Part shown: positions 42,302 to 55,509 of the stretch, piece by piece
Position numbering within the stretch: the first letter of the stretch is position 1
Layout of the letters: each line of letters opens with the position of its first letter
Assembly: GCF_902167145.1 (NCBI RefSeq)
Contig: NC_050098.1
Location: 10,808,501 to 10,872,500, forward strand
Direction: 5' to 3'
From: Zea mays
Taxonomy: Eukaryota > Streptophyta > Magnoliopsida > Poales > Poaceae
DNA: 64,000 nucleotides
Notes under the pieces: model-generated
Told to the model about the DNA's origin: nothing
The model's database searches: none
Seen by the model: only the letters and a program-made list of their open reading frames with translations
Position numbers and translations under genes: made by a program

Positions 42302-44790
42302 TCAATCCAAGTTCCGCGAATCTAAGACATTTAGCTCACTACGCAACTTGCAAAAGGTCTGCTCATCTAAAGGCTTGGTAAAGATATCGGCTAGCTGGTT
42401 CTCGGAGCTAACATGAAACACTTCGATATCTCCCTTTTGTTGGTGGTCTCTCAAAAAGTGATGCCGGATGTCTATGTGCTTTGTGCGGCTGTGTTCAACA
42501 GAATTATCCGCCATGCGGATAGTACTCTCATTATCACATAGGAGTGGGACTTTGCTCAAATTGTAGCCAAAGTCCCTGAGGGTTTGCCTCATCCAAAGTA
42601 GTTGCGCGCAACACTGTCCTGCGGCAATGTACTCGGCCTCAGCGGTGGATAGGGCAACGGAAGTTTGTTTCTTAGAACTCCATGACACCAGGGACCTTCC
42701 TAAGAATTGGCACGTCCCCGATGTACTCTTCCTATCGACCTTACATCCAGCATAGTCGGAGTCTGAATATCCAATCAAGTCAAAGGTAGACCCCTTTGGA
42801 TACTAGATCCCGAAACAAGGCGTAGCGACTAAATATCTAAGAATTCGCTTCACAGCCACTAAGTGACACTCCTTAGGATCAGATTGAAATCTAGCACACA
42901 TGCATACGCTAAGCATAATATCCGGTCTACTAGCACATAAGTAAAGTAATGACCCTATCATAGACCGGTATGTCTTTTGATCAACGGACTTACCTCCTTT
43001 GTTGAGGTCGGTGTGTCCGTCGGTTCCCATTGGAGTCTTTGCGGGCTTGGCGTCCTTCATCCCAAACCGCTTGATCAAGTCTTGCGTGTACTTCGTTTGG
43101 GAGATGAAGGTCCCATCCTTGAGTTGCTTCGCTTGGAACCCAAGGAAGTAGTTCAACTCGCCCATCATCGACATTTCGAATTTCTGCGTCATCACCCTGC
43201 TGTACTTCACAAGACTTTTGGTTAGTGGAGCCAAATATTATGTCATCGACATAAATTTGGCACACAAACAGATCACCATCGCAGGTCTTAGTAAAAAGAG
43301 TTGGATCGGCTTTCCCAACCTTGAAAGCATTAGCAATTAAAAAGTCTCTAAGGCATTCATACCATGCTCTTGGGGCTTGCTTAAGTCCATAGAGCGCCTT
43401 AGAGAGCTTACACACGTGGTCGGGGTACCGTTCATCCTCGAAGCCAGGGGGTTGCTCCACGTACACCTCCTCCTTGATTGGCCTGTTGAGGAAAGCGCTC
43501 TTTACATCCATTTGGAACAACCTGAAAGAATGGTGAGCGGCATATGCTAGCAGAATGCGAATGGACTCTAGCCTAGCCACAGGAGCAAAAGTCTCCTCAA
43601 AGTCCAAACCTGCGACTTGGGCATAACCTTTTGCCACAAGTCTAGCCTTGTTCCTTGTCACCACCCCGTGCTCGTCTTGTTTGTTGCGGAACACCCACTT
43701 GGTTCCCACAACATTTTGCTTGGGACGAGGCACCAGTGTCCAAACTTCATTTCTCTTGAAGTTGTTGAGCTCCTCCTGCATGGCCAACACCCAGTCCGGA
43801 TCTAGCAAGGCCTCCTCTACCCTGAAAGGCTCAATAGAAGAGATAAAGGAGTAATGCTCACAAAAATTAACTAATCGAGACTGAGTAGTTACTCCCTTGC
43901 TAATATCACCCAAAATCTGGTCGACGGGATGATCCCTTTGAATCATCGCTCGGACTTGGGTTGGAGGTGCCGGTTGCGCTTCTTCCTCCATTACATGATC
44001 ATCTTGTGCTCCCCCTTGATCATACGCCTCCTGTTCATCATCTTGAGTTGGGGGTTGCACCATTGTTGAGGAAGAAGGCTGATCTCGCTCATCTTGTTCC
44101 TGTGGCCGCACATCTCCAATCGCCATGGTGCGGATTGCGGCCGTTGGAACTTCTTCTTCATCTACATCATCAAAATCAACAACTTGCTCTCTTGGAGAGC
44201 CATTAGTCTCATCAAATACAACGTCGCTAGAGACTTCAACTAAACCCGATGATTTGTTGAAGACTCTATACGCCTTTGTATTTGAGTCATAACCTAACAA
44301 AAACCCTTCTACGGCTTTGGGAGCAAATTTGGAATTCCTACCCTTCTTCACTAGAATGTAGCATTTACTCCCAAAAACCCAAAAATACGAAACATTGGGT
44401 TTGTTACCGGTTAGTAGCTCATACGACGTCTTCTTGAGGAGGCGATGAAGGTAGACCCTGTTGATGGCGTGGCAAGCCGTGTTCACGGCTTCCGACCAAA
44501 AGCGCTCGGGGGTCTTGAACTCTCCAAGCATCGTCCTCGCCATGTCTATAAGCGTCCTGTTCTTCCTCTCTACCACACCATTTTGCTGTGGTGTGTAGGG
44601 AGCGGAGAACTCGTGCTTGATCCCTTCCTCCTCAAGGTACTCCTCCATTTGAAGGTTCTTGAACTCGGACCCGTTGTCGCTCCTTATCTTCTTCACCTTG
44701 AGCTCAAACTCATTTTGAGCTCTCCTTAGGAAGCGTTTGAGGGTCCCTTGGGTTTCAGACTTATCCTACAAAAAGAATACCCATGTGAAG
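42302..44790 (-). pseudogene. Sirevirus element 2 pol, C-terminal part (integrase end, RT, RNase H)
   Basis: Reads from the nested insertion junction (44790) down to the TGA at 42302-42304. Integrase catalytic residues in RSDNGSEF and [10 protein letters not shown] are intact. RT has [13 protein letters not shown] frameshift near 43210, just after YVDD, moves the frame; a TAG at 42803-42805 cuts before RNase H (YSDSDYAGC, ALSTAEAEYIAAG). The frame before the insertion (to 52367) and after it (from 44790) is the same once the nested element and one TSD copy are discounted. Confidence 0.9.
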
Positions 44791-46900
44791 TGTAATACCC
44801 AAAAATGTAAATAGTGAAAATAGAGGAGAGCCCAATATTTTGTGATCTATACTTATCATCACATGTGAATATCATATTTAAAAACAAATAATTAATAAAT
44901 GATATGCCACTAAATTATGCATCATGCTGGAATTTTATGTTGTGTGCATTTTGTGACAATAAAAATAATGTGACAAGAAATATATTAAAGACCAAAGTGG
45001 AATTTGACATCCAAAAGAAATTCTAGAAAAGATAAGAAAATAAATATTATGTAGAAAAAAGTGAACAAAGATAAATGATTCCTAAAATAGGGTTTGAATT
45101 TGTATAATTGACCCAAAGGTTAAACTCATATTAAAATTCAAATTTATGTTCAAAAGAATTAAGGATAAAAGAAAATAGAAAATAAAACATAAAAGAAAAA
45201 GAGAACTTACCTGGGCTGCGGAACTCATTTAAGCCCACCTAAGGAAGCACACTGCGCGGCCCAGTTGTTTGCTACCACGCGCGCGTTCAAACCTGACGGG
45301 CGGGGCCCACTACTCAACCTCACACCTCCGCGCTGCGAATTCTCTGGTGTCGCTGTCACGCGGGACCACCTCGTCAGCCCTGCCCTCTTCCTCGTCGCGA
45401 CGGACGCGCGCGCTCGCTCTTTGGCTACCGCGTGGGGCCATTCCACAGCTGACCGGTCATGCGCATGCGCCCGCGTATGGACTCGGCGTCGGCACTGCGC
45501 GGTGGGGCCCAGTTCGCAGTCTCAACGTGGTCATCGTCTTCTTCCCCGTGAAAGTCGCGCGGAGTGGACGGTCCTCGCCGCAACGACCTCCGCGAAGTTC
45601 GCTCGGCCGTTTGGGGAGTTGACCCTATAAAAGCCTGCGCTCGGTGCCCCGTGGCCCCCACCAAGCCATCCGAAATCGCGCGACCACTGCCGCCTCCGAA
45701 ATCCTGCTGCCATTGTTGCCGTGTGAAGAACCTTCGCCGCCATGCCAACCCGCGCGGGGCCAGCCAATCTGCCGTCGGAGCTATCCCCGGTAAGATACCT
45801 AGTCAGCTCGCTTTAAACCTCGCGTCGATATGCACGCTTCCTGGCTCGATTTCGCTCGCTGTAGCTCGGAGTGCGCCACACGCCGACGTACCTCCGCCGC
45901 GGCTCATGGGCAGGCCACCGTCCGTCGCCAGAGTGCTGCGTGGTTCGACTGTCGGTAAGAAGTCCCTAATCGGTTTCCCCTATGTCTTTGCTACGTGCTG
46001 CGCACCTCGAAACGGGGTTTGGTGCAGGGAGGCGGGATAACGTTGTCGCCAGCCATGGCTCCGTCGTGCCTTCGCGTTCTGTTGTCGGTCGGGCGCCGTG
46101 GTGAGAGAGAGGGGATTGGGGGGAGAATGGTGAAGGGCTTGGGCTGTTGGATCATACACGGACGGCCCCGATCTAACCGCGCATACCCTTCGCTCAATAG
46201 AATTTGAACCGTAGATCACGAATTGGGCGGCTCAGATCGGATCTCGTGCTCCAACCTGCGGATCGATTGTGGGCCGTGGATCTTAGATCCAATGGCCGTT
46301 GGCGCGTACCGGTTCACTTCACCTGAGATCTAATCTGGGCCGATCAGTGGCGATCGGACGGTTAGATCTCTCCGATACCCCTTTGATCACCCATTTGACA
46401 CATAAGCCCTCAGGAAATTTGGAAAACAACCCGTCGTCCAATGCGTGGGAAACCTGTGTCTGGGCTATTTTGCGCCAGAGTCCCTGCCCTTTTACAAATT
46501 TGAGGCCCAGTCCAGTGCTATTTTAAACTGAATAAATGAATTGGAAAATGGATTTTTATTATATAAATAAGTGCTAAAACTTGTAAAATGCATAGAAATT
46601 TCATTTTTAGTCCAAATTACTCCATTCCAATTTCTAAAATTTTGTAATTTTATTGTCTATCACTTAGAGTCTCTGTTTTATCATGAAAACAGTTAGAAAA
46701 TCAATTTCCCATTTAATCTCATTTCAAGCACATAAAACCCTAGGAAATTCATAACTCCTCCGTTTTAACTCCGAATTGATCCGTTCAAGTTGCGTTAGTC
46801 TCGTAGCAACGCATAGATTATTATTATTCAGTTGTTCTTATGTTTGGTGTGATGTTAATTTTGTCTATACCATGTATGTTTGTATTACTACGACTAGCAG

Positions 46901-46953
46901 TGAGGTCACGAGAATCTGAAGATCATCCTGGTACCTGGAATCTCAAGTCTCAG
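46901..46953 (+). other. Exon-like segment in LTR of B (CAG ... GCAAGT)
   Basis: 53 bp between ...gactagcag and gcaagt; counterpart of 27704-27772 in element A. The 3' LTR copy is at about 51640-51692. Confidence 0.35.
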
Positions 46954-47477
46954 GCAAGTTGTGCCCTTGATCACTTCTTTTTACCCACTCATGTTCTAAT
47001 TAATCATAATGATCTGCATAGGTTAATTTTGATGGGACCCAATAGGTTACCCTAGTTTGATTATCTTTATACCTTGTTACCACTGAACTTTTTGGGTAGT
47101 ACTTGCTAGTGCTTTATGTGGTTTTGGGTATGAAGATACATTACTCATGATTATACTTTTGTTATCAGTTGTTATTTATTGTTCATGTTAAGATCATTAT
47201 GTTAATTGGAACATGGAGAACCACCCGGGAAAACAGTGCTACCACAAGGGTTTAATGGGACGCCCTTGGCCGATTAATTAGGAAAGCTAGTGGAAGACTA
47301 CCTTACCCGAAAGGGGCAAGGGCAGTAGGGGAGTGGTCAGTGTAGGGAGGCCCTCGGGAGGATTTTGCTGCGATGGCGGTCCTGCAAGGGATTCCTGCAT
47401 TGGAGCTTCCTATAAACTGTAGCGGGTTTTCTGAAGCTAGTGGAACTTTGTAAAGGCCTCGTAGTGTTACCCTGCCT

Positions 47478-47609
47478 CGCCTCCTCGGTAGAGGTGTATG
47501 GGAAGTCGCGATCCCTTGGCAGATGGGTAACATGACTTGTGGGTAAAGATGCGCAACCTCTGCAGAGTGTAAAACTGGTATACTAGCCGTGCTCACGGTC
47601 ATGAGCGGC
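47478..47609 (+). other. Multi-hairpin conserved block in 5' LTR of B
   Basis: CGCCTC/GAGGTG (47478-47496), GGGAA/TCCCT (47500-47516), CTCTGCAGAG (47558-47567), CTGGTATACTAG (47575-47586), and the last arm pair to 47609. Loops match element A (ctcggta versus cttggta) while stem bases change in pairs. The 3' LTR of B has lost this block by deletion. Confidence 0.7.
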
Positions 47610-48192
47610 TCGGACACTCACATGATTAAATTATGGAACTTAAACTCAATTTTTCATATGCATTGCATCGCAGGTGAGGTTGTTACTTTTGTTCTACTAT
47701 TTAATTGGGTTGGTATTTACTTATACTTAGTAACTGCTAATAAAATTTTGACCAACTTTAAAAGCAATGCTCAGCTCTAACCATCCTCTTTGGTAAGCCT
47801 TACACTTCACGTGAGCTCCCACCTTTGGCGAGTTCATGCACATTATTCCCCACAACTTGTTGAGCGATGAACGTATGTGAGCTCACTCTTGTTGTCTCAC
47901 ACCCCCCCCCCCCCCACAGGTCAAGAACAGGTACCGCAGGATGAGGCGCATGGAGGATGTTGTGGCGAGTTCGTGAGAGATCTAGGCCGTCGTCTCCCAG
48001 TCAACTTTGGGTTGCTGGACTGTTGTCTCCTTATAATGTAATTATTTATTTTGTATAGAACTCCTTTTATATATAAAGATGTGACATTCGATCCTGTGCC
48101 ATGATTCATCATATGTGTGAGACTTGGTCCCAGCATACCTGGTGATTATGTTCGCGCCCGGGTCTTGGTGCCCCTAAAACCCGGGTGTGACA

Positions 48193-49523
48193 GAAGTGGT
48201 ATCAGAGGAATGTTGACTGTAGGACGAAACCTAGATAGAACTGGATAACCCTTATCTACTTACCTTACTCTGATTCTTTCTATACTCATCTTGATCTTGT
48301 TTCACCTTCTACTGTTCTACTCTGATTAACCTTACCTTTGCTATTCTTATTCTTTTCTAAACTTATCTTAATCAATTCTCATCTATTTCCGCTTTACTCT
48401 GATTATTCTTACCTTTTCCTAATAAAGACAAATGTGGATTTCACACTTTGAAATCCTGTGCCTAAAGTGACCTTTAGGAATAGGAGACCTACTCATAGGA
48501 ACAAAAACAAAACTATTTTTATAGGTATCTATACTCTTGAGTGCTTGTTCTTATGATATATGTCTGATTTGGATCTTTGATTGATTGTGATGAGTTGTGG
48601 AGTAATATCCACAATTGCATCTACATATACATATAGGCAGAACAAAATATATTCATAAGATAACCAGTCAACCTAGATTATTCCCCATCAAAATATCTTG
48701 CCTAACAATATCCATCTCATCTAAAAAGATTCTATTCTACACTCATAGATCCATCTCATCCCAAAAGATCCTAACTTATCATAATTAAAATGTATCTATC
48801 TTAATAGATCCATCTTATCTTACAAGATTCTTTATTATCTTAATACATTCATCTTATCTTGAAAAGATTTTATCTTATTTCAATTTGATCTAGATCCAAC
48901 CTAATCTAACATGATCTAATCCAAATTGAGTAACTTAAATAAGTTAGATAATGTTGGCGAGAAAAATTAGGCCCTAATTCTATAAACATATCTTACCCTA
49001 AATTAATACCTTGGGCCAACTCGTCTGTAAACAACAACCTAACCTACATCATAGGTTGCCTAATCCATTTATTAAAAAAAAGCAAAGTAAAACTTTGTTC
49101 AAACCTACCTACCTCGTGTACCCCGGTTATCCTAGCTATATGTCCTTAACTCGGATGGCAACTCCAAGAAGAAAGGCCAAAGAAGACCAACCACGTCAAA
49201 GGAGGATAAGCATCAGCTCAAGTCTTCAAAGATCAAGTTGGATCGCTAGAGGAATCAAGATCCAGAGTTTAGGATGAAGTCTCTCCTTATCATACCCTTG
49301 CCACACCCTCCACTGGTCATAATCGTACCTCATCTGACCTAATAAATGGCTAGACATACAATATTCATATCTTCCAAATCATCTACTAACTGTTATGTAA
49401 AAAAAACTTGAACAAAACTTTGATTCCCAAAATCAAATGAGAAACTAAAATTCTAGACCAAACCCATTGTATCCCTTTTCTTACAAATCTCGAGGACGAG
49501 ATTCTTTTTAAGGGGGTAGGATT
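48193..49523 (+). other. Internal region of element B, non-coding
   Basis: PBS tggtatcagagg at 48197-48208. The rest is AT-rich with reiterated cttatctta/gatcca words (48680-48880) and no ORF related to retrotransposon proteins. It ends with ctcgaggacgagattc and a PPT (ttttaagggggtagg), matching the same place in element A. Confidence 0.8.
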
Positions 49524-52361
49524 TGTAATACCCAAAAATGTAAATAGTGAAAATAGAGGAGAGCCCAATATTTTGTGATCTATACTTATCATCACATGTG
49601 AATATCATATTTAAAAACAAATAATTAATAAATGATATGCCACTAAATTATGCATCATGCTGGAATTTTATGTTGTGTGCATTTTGTGACAATAAAAATA
49701 ATGTGACAAGAAATATATTAAAGACCAAAGTGGAATTTGACATCCAAAAGAAATTCTAGAAAAGATAAGAAAATAAATATTATGTAGAAAAAAGTGAACA
49801 AAGATAAATGATTCCTAAAATAGGGTTTGAATTTGTATAATTGACCCAAAGGTTAAACTCATATTAAAATTCAAATTTATGTTCAAAAGAATTAAGGATA
49901 AAAGAAAACAGAAAATAAAACATAAAAGAAAAAGAAAAAGAGAACTTACCTGGGCTGCGGAACTCATTTCAGCCCACCTAAGAAAGCACACTGCGCGGCC
50001 CAGTTGTTTGCTACCACGCGCGCGTTCAAACCTGACGGGCGGGGCCCACTACTCAACCTCACACCTCCGCGCTGCGAATTCTCTGGTGTCGCTGTCACGC
50101 GGGACCACCTCGTCAGCCCTGCCCTCTTCCTCGTCGCGACGGACGCGCGCGCTCGCTCTTTGGCTACCGCGTGGGGCCATTCCACAGCTGACCGGTCATG
50201 CGCATGCGCCCGCGTATGGACTCGGCGTCGGCACTGCGCGGTGGGGCCCAGTTCGCAGTCTCAACGTGGTCGTCGTCTTCTTCCCCGTGAAAGTCGCGCG
50301 GAGTGGACGGTCCTCGCCGCAACGACCTCCGCGAAGTTCGCTCGGCCGTTTGGGGAGTTGACCCTATAAAAGCCTGCGCTCGGTGCCCCGTGGCCCCCAC
50401 CAAGTCATCCGAAATCGCGCGACCACTGCCGCCTCCGAAATCCTGCTGCCATTGTTGCCGTGTGAAGAACCTTCGCCGCCATGCCAACCCGCGCGGGGCC
50501 AGCCAATCTGCCTTCGGAGCTATCCCCGGTAAGATACCTAGTCAGCTCGCTTTAAACCTCGCGTCGATATGCACGCTTCCTGGCTCGATTTCGCTCGCTG
50601 TAGCTCGGAGTGCGCCACACGCCGACGTACCTCCGCCGCGGCTCATGGGCAGGCCACCGTCCGTCGCCAGAGTGCTGCGTGGTTCGACTGTCGGTAAGAA
50701 GTCCCTAATCGGTTTCCCCTATGTCTTTGCTACGTGCTGCGCACCTCGAAACGGGGTTTGGTGCAGGGAGGCGTGATAACGTTGTCGCCAGCCATGGCTC
50801 CGTCGTGCCTTCGCGTTCTGTTGTCGGTCGGGCGCCGTGGTGAGAGAGAGGGGATTGGGGGGAGAATGGTGAAGGGCTTGGGCTGTTGGATCATACACGG
50901 ACGGCCCCGATCTAACCGCGCATACCCTTCGCTCAATAGAATTTGAACCGTAGATCACGAATTGGGCGGCTCAGATCGGATCTCGTGCTCCAACCTGCGG
51001 ATCGATTGTGGGCCGTGGATCTTAGATCCAATGGCCGTTGGCGCGTACCGGTTCACTTCACCTGAGATCTAATCTGGGCCGATCAGTGGCGATCGGACGG
51101 TTAGATCTCTCCGATACCCCTTTGATCACCCATTTGACACATAAGCCCTCAGGAAATTTGGAAAACAACCCGCCGTCCAATGCGTGGGAAACCTGTGTCT
51201 GGGCTATTTTGCGCCAGAGTCCCTGCCCTTTTACAAATTTGAGGCCCAGTCCAGTGCTATTTTAAACTGAATAAATGAATTGGAAAATGGATTTTTATTA
51301 TATAAATAAGTGCTAAAACTTGTAAAATGCATAGAAATTTCATTTTTAGTCCAAATTACTCCATTCCAATTTCTAAAATTTTGTAATTTTATTGTCTATC
51401 ACTTAGAGTCTCTGTTTTATCATGAAAACAGTTAGAAAATCAATTTCCCATTTAATCTCATTTCAAGCACATAAAAGCCTAGGAAATTCATAACTCCTCC
51501 GTTTTAACTCCGAATTGATCCGTTCAAGTTGCGTTAGTCTCGTAGAAACACATAGATTATTATTATTCAGTTGTTCTTATGTTTGGTGTGATGTTAATTT
51601 TGTCTATACCATGTATGTTTGTATTACTACGACTAGCAGTGAGGTCACGAGAATCTGAAGATCATCCTGGTACCTGGAATCTCAAGTCTCAGGCAAGTTG
51701 TGCCCTTGATCACTTCTTTTTACCCACTCATGTTCTAATTAATCATAATGATCTGCATAGGTTAATTTTGATGGGACCCAATAGGTTACCCTAGTTTGAT
51801 TATCTTTATACCTTGTTACCACTGAACTTTTTGGGTAGTACTTGCTAGTGCTTTATGTGGTTTTGGGTATGAAGATACATTACTCATGATTATACTTTTG
51901 TTATCAGTTGTTATTTATTGTTCATGTTAAGATCATTATGTTAATTGGAACATGGAGAACCACCCGGGAAAACAGTGCTACCACAAGGGTTTAATGGGAC
52001 GCCCTTGGCCGATTAATTAGGAAAGCTAGTGGAAGACTACCTTACCCGAAAGGGGCAAGGGCAGTAGGGGAGTGGTCAGTGTAGGGAGGTCAAGAACAGG
52101 TACCGCAGGATGAGGCGCATGGAGGATGTTGTGGCGAGTTCGTGAGAGATCTAGGCCGTCGTCTCCCAGTCAACTTTGGGTTGCTGGACCGTTGTCTCCT
52201 TATAATGTAATTATTTATTTTGTATAGAACTCCTGTTATATATAAAGATGTGACATTCGATCCTGTGCCATGATTCATCATATGTGTGAGACTTGGTCCC
52301 AGCATACCTGGTGATTATGTTCGCGCCCGGGTCTTGGTGCCCCTAAAACCCGGGTGTGACA
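49524..52361 (+). repeat. 3' LTR of element B (internally deleted)
   Basis: 2838 bp; lacks the 570 bp equivalent to 47351-47920 and has a 6-bp insertion near 49930 (extra aaaaag). The deletion joins tgtagggag to gtcaagaacag; its right edge is at the acceptor-like cacag|g of the 5' LTR. Confidence 0.93.
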
Positions 52362-52366
52362 TGAAG

Positions 52367-53064
52367 CGGGAAAAGTCATCAACAATAACTAGACCATACT
52401 TACTTCCTCCTATGCTTAGATAGGCGACGGGTCCGAAGAGGTCCATATGTAGCAGCTCCAGAGGTCTTGATGTGGTCATCACATTCTTGCTGTGATGCGC
52501 TCCTCCCACTTGTTTACCTGCTTGACAAGCTGCACAAGGTCTATCTTTTTCGAAAGTAACATTGGTTAGACCTATCACGTGTTCTCCCTTTAGAAGCTTG
52601 TGAAGTTTCTTCATCCCCACATGTGCTAAGCGGCGATGCCACAGCCAGCCCATGCTAGTCTTAGCAATTAAGCATGCATCTAGACCGGCCTCCTCTTTTG
52701 CAAAATCAACTAAATAAAGTTTGCCGTCTAATACACCCTTAAAAGCTAATGAACCATCACTTCTTCTAAAGACAGACACATCTACATTTGTGAATAGACA
52801 ATTATATCCCATTTTGCACAATTGACTAACAGATAACAAATTATATCCAAGAGACTCAACTAAAAACACATTAGATATAGAGTGCTCGGAGGAAATAGCA
52901 ATTTTACCTAACCCTTTTACCTTGCCTTGATTCCCATCACCGAATATTATTGAATCTTGGGAATCCTTGTTTTTGACATAGGAGGTGAACATCTTCTTCT
53001 CCCCCGTCATATGGTTTGTGCATCAGCTGTCGATAATCCAGCTTGAACCCCCGGATGCATAAAC
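52367..53064 (-). pseudogene. Sirevirus element 2 pol, N-terminal part (protease, integrase start)
   Basis: Pol begins directly after an acceptor-like site (plus positions 53065-53078). Protease WIIDS is followed by a TGA (53023-53025) where the active-site Gly is expected. Then GAG-pre-integrase (MGWLWHRRLAHVGMKKLHKL; CAAC zinc pair) and the integrase first Asp (HMDLFGP). It is interrupted after IVDDFSRF by element B; pol resumes at 44790. Confidence 0.9.
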
Positions 53065-53077
53065 CTGCAAGGCAAAT

Positions 53078-55459
53078 TTAGGCTTGGGTCTTAGGTACCC
53101 AACTCTTGTTGGGTCCTACAAGGTTAGTCACAATTGTCTTAGGGACCCAAATGCAAGTTTTATCTCCCTTGCATCTTGCCCCTAACTTCCTAGCAATCAC
53201 CTTCTTATTCTTTCTACAAATGGCAAATGAAGCATTGCAAGCATGATATATTGTAGAAGGTTCATCAACTTTCCTAGGAACATTAACAACATTTCTCCTA
53301 GGCATATGAACAACATATCTCCTAGACATATCTCTACCATGCATATAGGTAGAACTAGAAGCAAACATGGCATGAGAGTCAAAAGCATCATAAGCATTAC
53401 CACTCCTATAAGATTGTCTTCTATCATGGTACATAAAAGCATGGTTCTTTTTAGCACTACTAGCCATAGGGGCCTTCCCTTTCTCCTTGGCGGAGATGGG
53501 AGCCTTATGGCATGTTAAGTCCTTGGCTTCCCTATTGAAGCCAAGTCCATCCTTGATTGAGGGGTGTCTACCAATCATGTAGGCATCCCTTGCAAATTTT
53601 AGCTTGTCAAATTCATTCTTGCTAGTCTTAAGTTGGGCGTTAAGACTAGCCAATTCATCATTCAATTTGGAAATTAAAACTAGGTGTTCACTACAGGCAT
53701 CAATGTCAAAATCTTTACACCTATTGCAAATCATAACATGTTCTACACAAGAGTTAGATTTACTAGCTATTTCTAGCTTAGCATTCAAATCATCATTTAT
53801 GCTCCTTAAGCTAGAAATTATCTCATGGCAAGAAGATAGTTCACAAGAAAGCATTTCATTTCTTTTAACTTCTAAAGCATGAGATTTTTGTGCCTCTACA
53901 AATTTGTCATGCTCTTCATATAAAAGGTCCTCTTGTTTCTCTAAAAGTCTATCCTTTTCATTCAAGGCATCAATCAATTCATTAATCTTATCTATTTTAG
54001 TTCTATCCAATCCCTTGAACAAACTAGAGTAATCTATTTCTTCATCATTGGACTCATCATCACTAGAAGAATCATAAGTGGCATTGTTTCGAGTACATAC
54101 CTTCTTCTCCTTCGCCATGAGGCATGTGTGACGCTCGTTGGGGAAAAGGGATGACTTGTTGAAGGCGGTGGCGGCGAGTCCTTCATTGTCGGAGTCGGAT
54201 GACGAACAATCCGAGTCCCACTCCTTGCCAAGGTGTGCCTCGCCCTTAGCCTTTTTGTATGCCTTCTTCTTCTCCCTCTTGTTCCCCTGTTCCTGGTCAC
54301 TAACATTATCGGGGCTGTTAGCGATAAAATGACCAATCTTACCACACTTGAAGCATGAGCGCTTCCCCTTTGTCTTGGTCTTGCTTGGCTGTCCCTTGTG
54401 ACCCTTCAGCGCCGTCTTGAAGTGCTTGATGATGAGAGCCATCTCTTCATCATTTAGCCCTGCCGCCTCAACTTGTGCCACCTTGCTAGGTAGCGCCTCC
54501 TTGCTTCTTGTTGCCTTGAGAGCAAAGGGTTGAGGCTCATTGATTGGACCATTCAATGCGTCGTCCACGTATCTCGCCTCCTTGATCATCATTCGCCCGC
54601 TCACGAACTTCCCAAGAACTTCTTCGGGCGACATCTTGGTGTACCTAGGATTTTCACGAATGTTGTTCACCAGATGTGGATCAAGTACAGTAAAGGACCT
54701 TAGCATTAGGCGAACGACGTCATGGTCCGTCCATCGCGTGCTTCCGTAGCTCCTTATTTTGTTGATGAGGGTCTTCAGCCGGTTGTATGTTTGGGTTGGC
54801 TCCTCGCCCCTTATCATTGCAAATCTCCCGAGCTCGCCCTCTACCAACTCCATCTTGGTGAGCAAGGTGACGTCGTTCCCCTCATGAGAGATCTTGAGGG
54901 TGTCCCAGATCTGCTTGGCATTGTCCAAGCCGCTCACCTTATGATACTCATCCCTTCACAAAGAGGCTAACAACACAGTAGTAGCTTATGCATTTTTATG
55001 AATCTGTTCATTAATAAATACAGGACTATCCGAGCTATCAAATTTCATTCCATTCTCAACAATCTCCCATATACTTGGATGGAGAGAGAACAGGTGACTA
55101 TGCATTTTGTGACTCCAAAATCCGTAGTCCTCTCCATCAAAGTGTGGAGGTTTGCCAAGAGGGATGGAAAGCAAATGTGCATTTGAGCTATGCGGAATAC
55201 GAGAGTAATCGAAAGAAAAGTTCGAATTAACCGTCTTTCTTTTGTCGTAGTCGTTGTCGTCGTTGTCCTTTTGGGAAGAAGTGGACTCATCGCTGTCGTC
55301 GTAGTAGACGATCTCCTTGATGCGCCTTGTCTTCTTCTTCTTCCCATCTTTGCATTTGTGGCCCGAGCCCGAGTCGGTAGGCTTGTCATTATTAGGCTCG
55401 TTGACGAAGGACTCCTTCTCCTTATCATTGATTACAATCCCCTTTCCCTTAGGATCCAT
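53078..55459 (-). pseudogene. Sirevirus element 2 gag, two premature stops
   Basis: Starts MDPKGKGIVINDKEKE at 55459, about 40 bases after the PBS, and ends at TAA 53078-53080. Frame is kept throughout, but a TAA at 54986-54988 and a TGA at 54956-54958 break it. Domains: charged Ser/Lys-rich N-terminus, Copia gag domain (about residues 110-300), CCHC knuckle (CFKCGKIGHFIANS, where the last Cys position reads Ser), acidic Ser-Asp run, long coiled coil (KINELIDALNEKDRLLEKQE onward), and a basic Arg-rich tail ending WVPKTQA. The changed knuckle Cys could weaken RNA binding. Confidence 0.88.
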
Positions 55460-55495
55460 CTCTTCGGGCGATTAGTCCCTTTCTTGAAGAGAACG

Positions 55496-55507
55496 GCTCT
55501 GATACCA
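55496..55507 (-). other. Primer-binding site of Sirevirus element 2
   Basis: On the minus strand tggtatcagagc, an exact match to the plant initiator Met tRNA PBS, two bases inside the 5' LTR end. Confidence 0.85.
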
Positions 55508-55509
55508 AT

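Larger units (their letters stand above)
44791..48192 (+). repeat. 5' LTR of element B (full length)
   Basis: 3402 bp. AT-rich first 430 bp, then a GC-rich island (45210-46200), AT-rich again, then blocks shared with element A (47219-47290 and 47478-47609), a C-run and acceptor-like site (47896-47919). Donor-like gtaag sites at 45789 and 45955. Confidence 0.93.
44791..52361 (+). mobile_element. Element B: coding-free Gypsy derivative (LARD-like) nested in integrase
   Basis: 7571 bp with perfect TSD tgaag (44786-44790 and 52362-52366). LTR ends TGTAATACCC ... GGGTGTGACA; LTRs 3402 and 2838 bp. The internal region is only 1331 bp and has no gag or pol. PBS, PPT context, LTR ends and LTR blocks are related to element A, so B is probably a deletion derivative or parasite of a Tekay/Del-type family. 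Confidence 0.94.

Noticed and set aside
49011..49277. Small ORF inside element B internal region
   Set aside because: Lysine/serine-rich chance frame; no gag or pol motif and no counterpart in element A.
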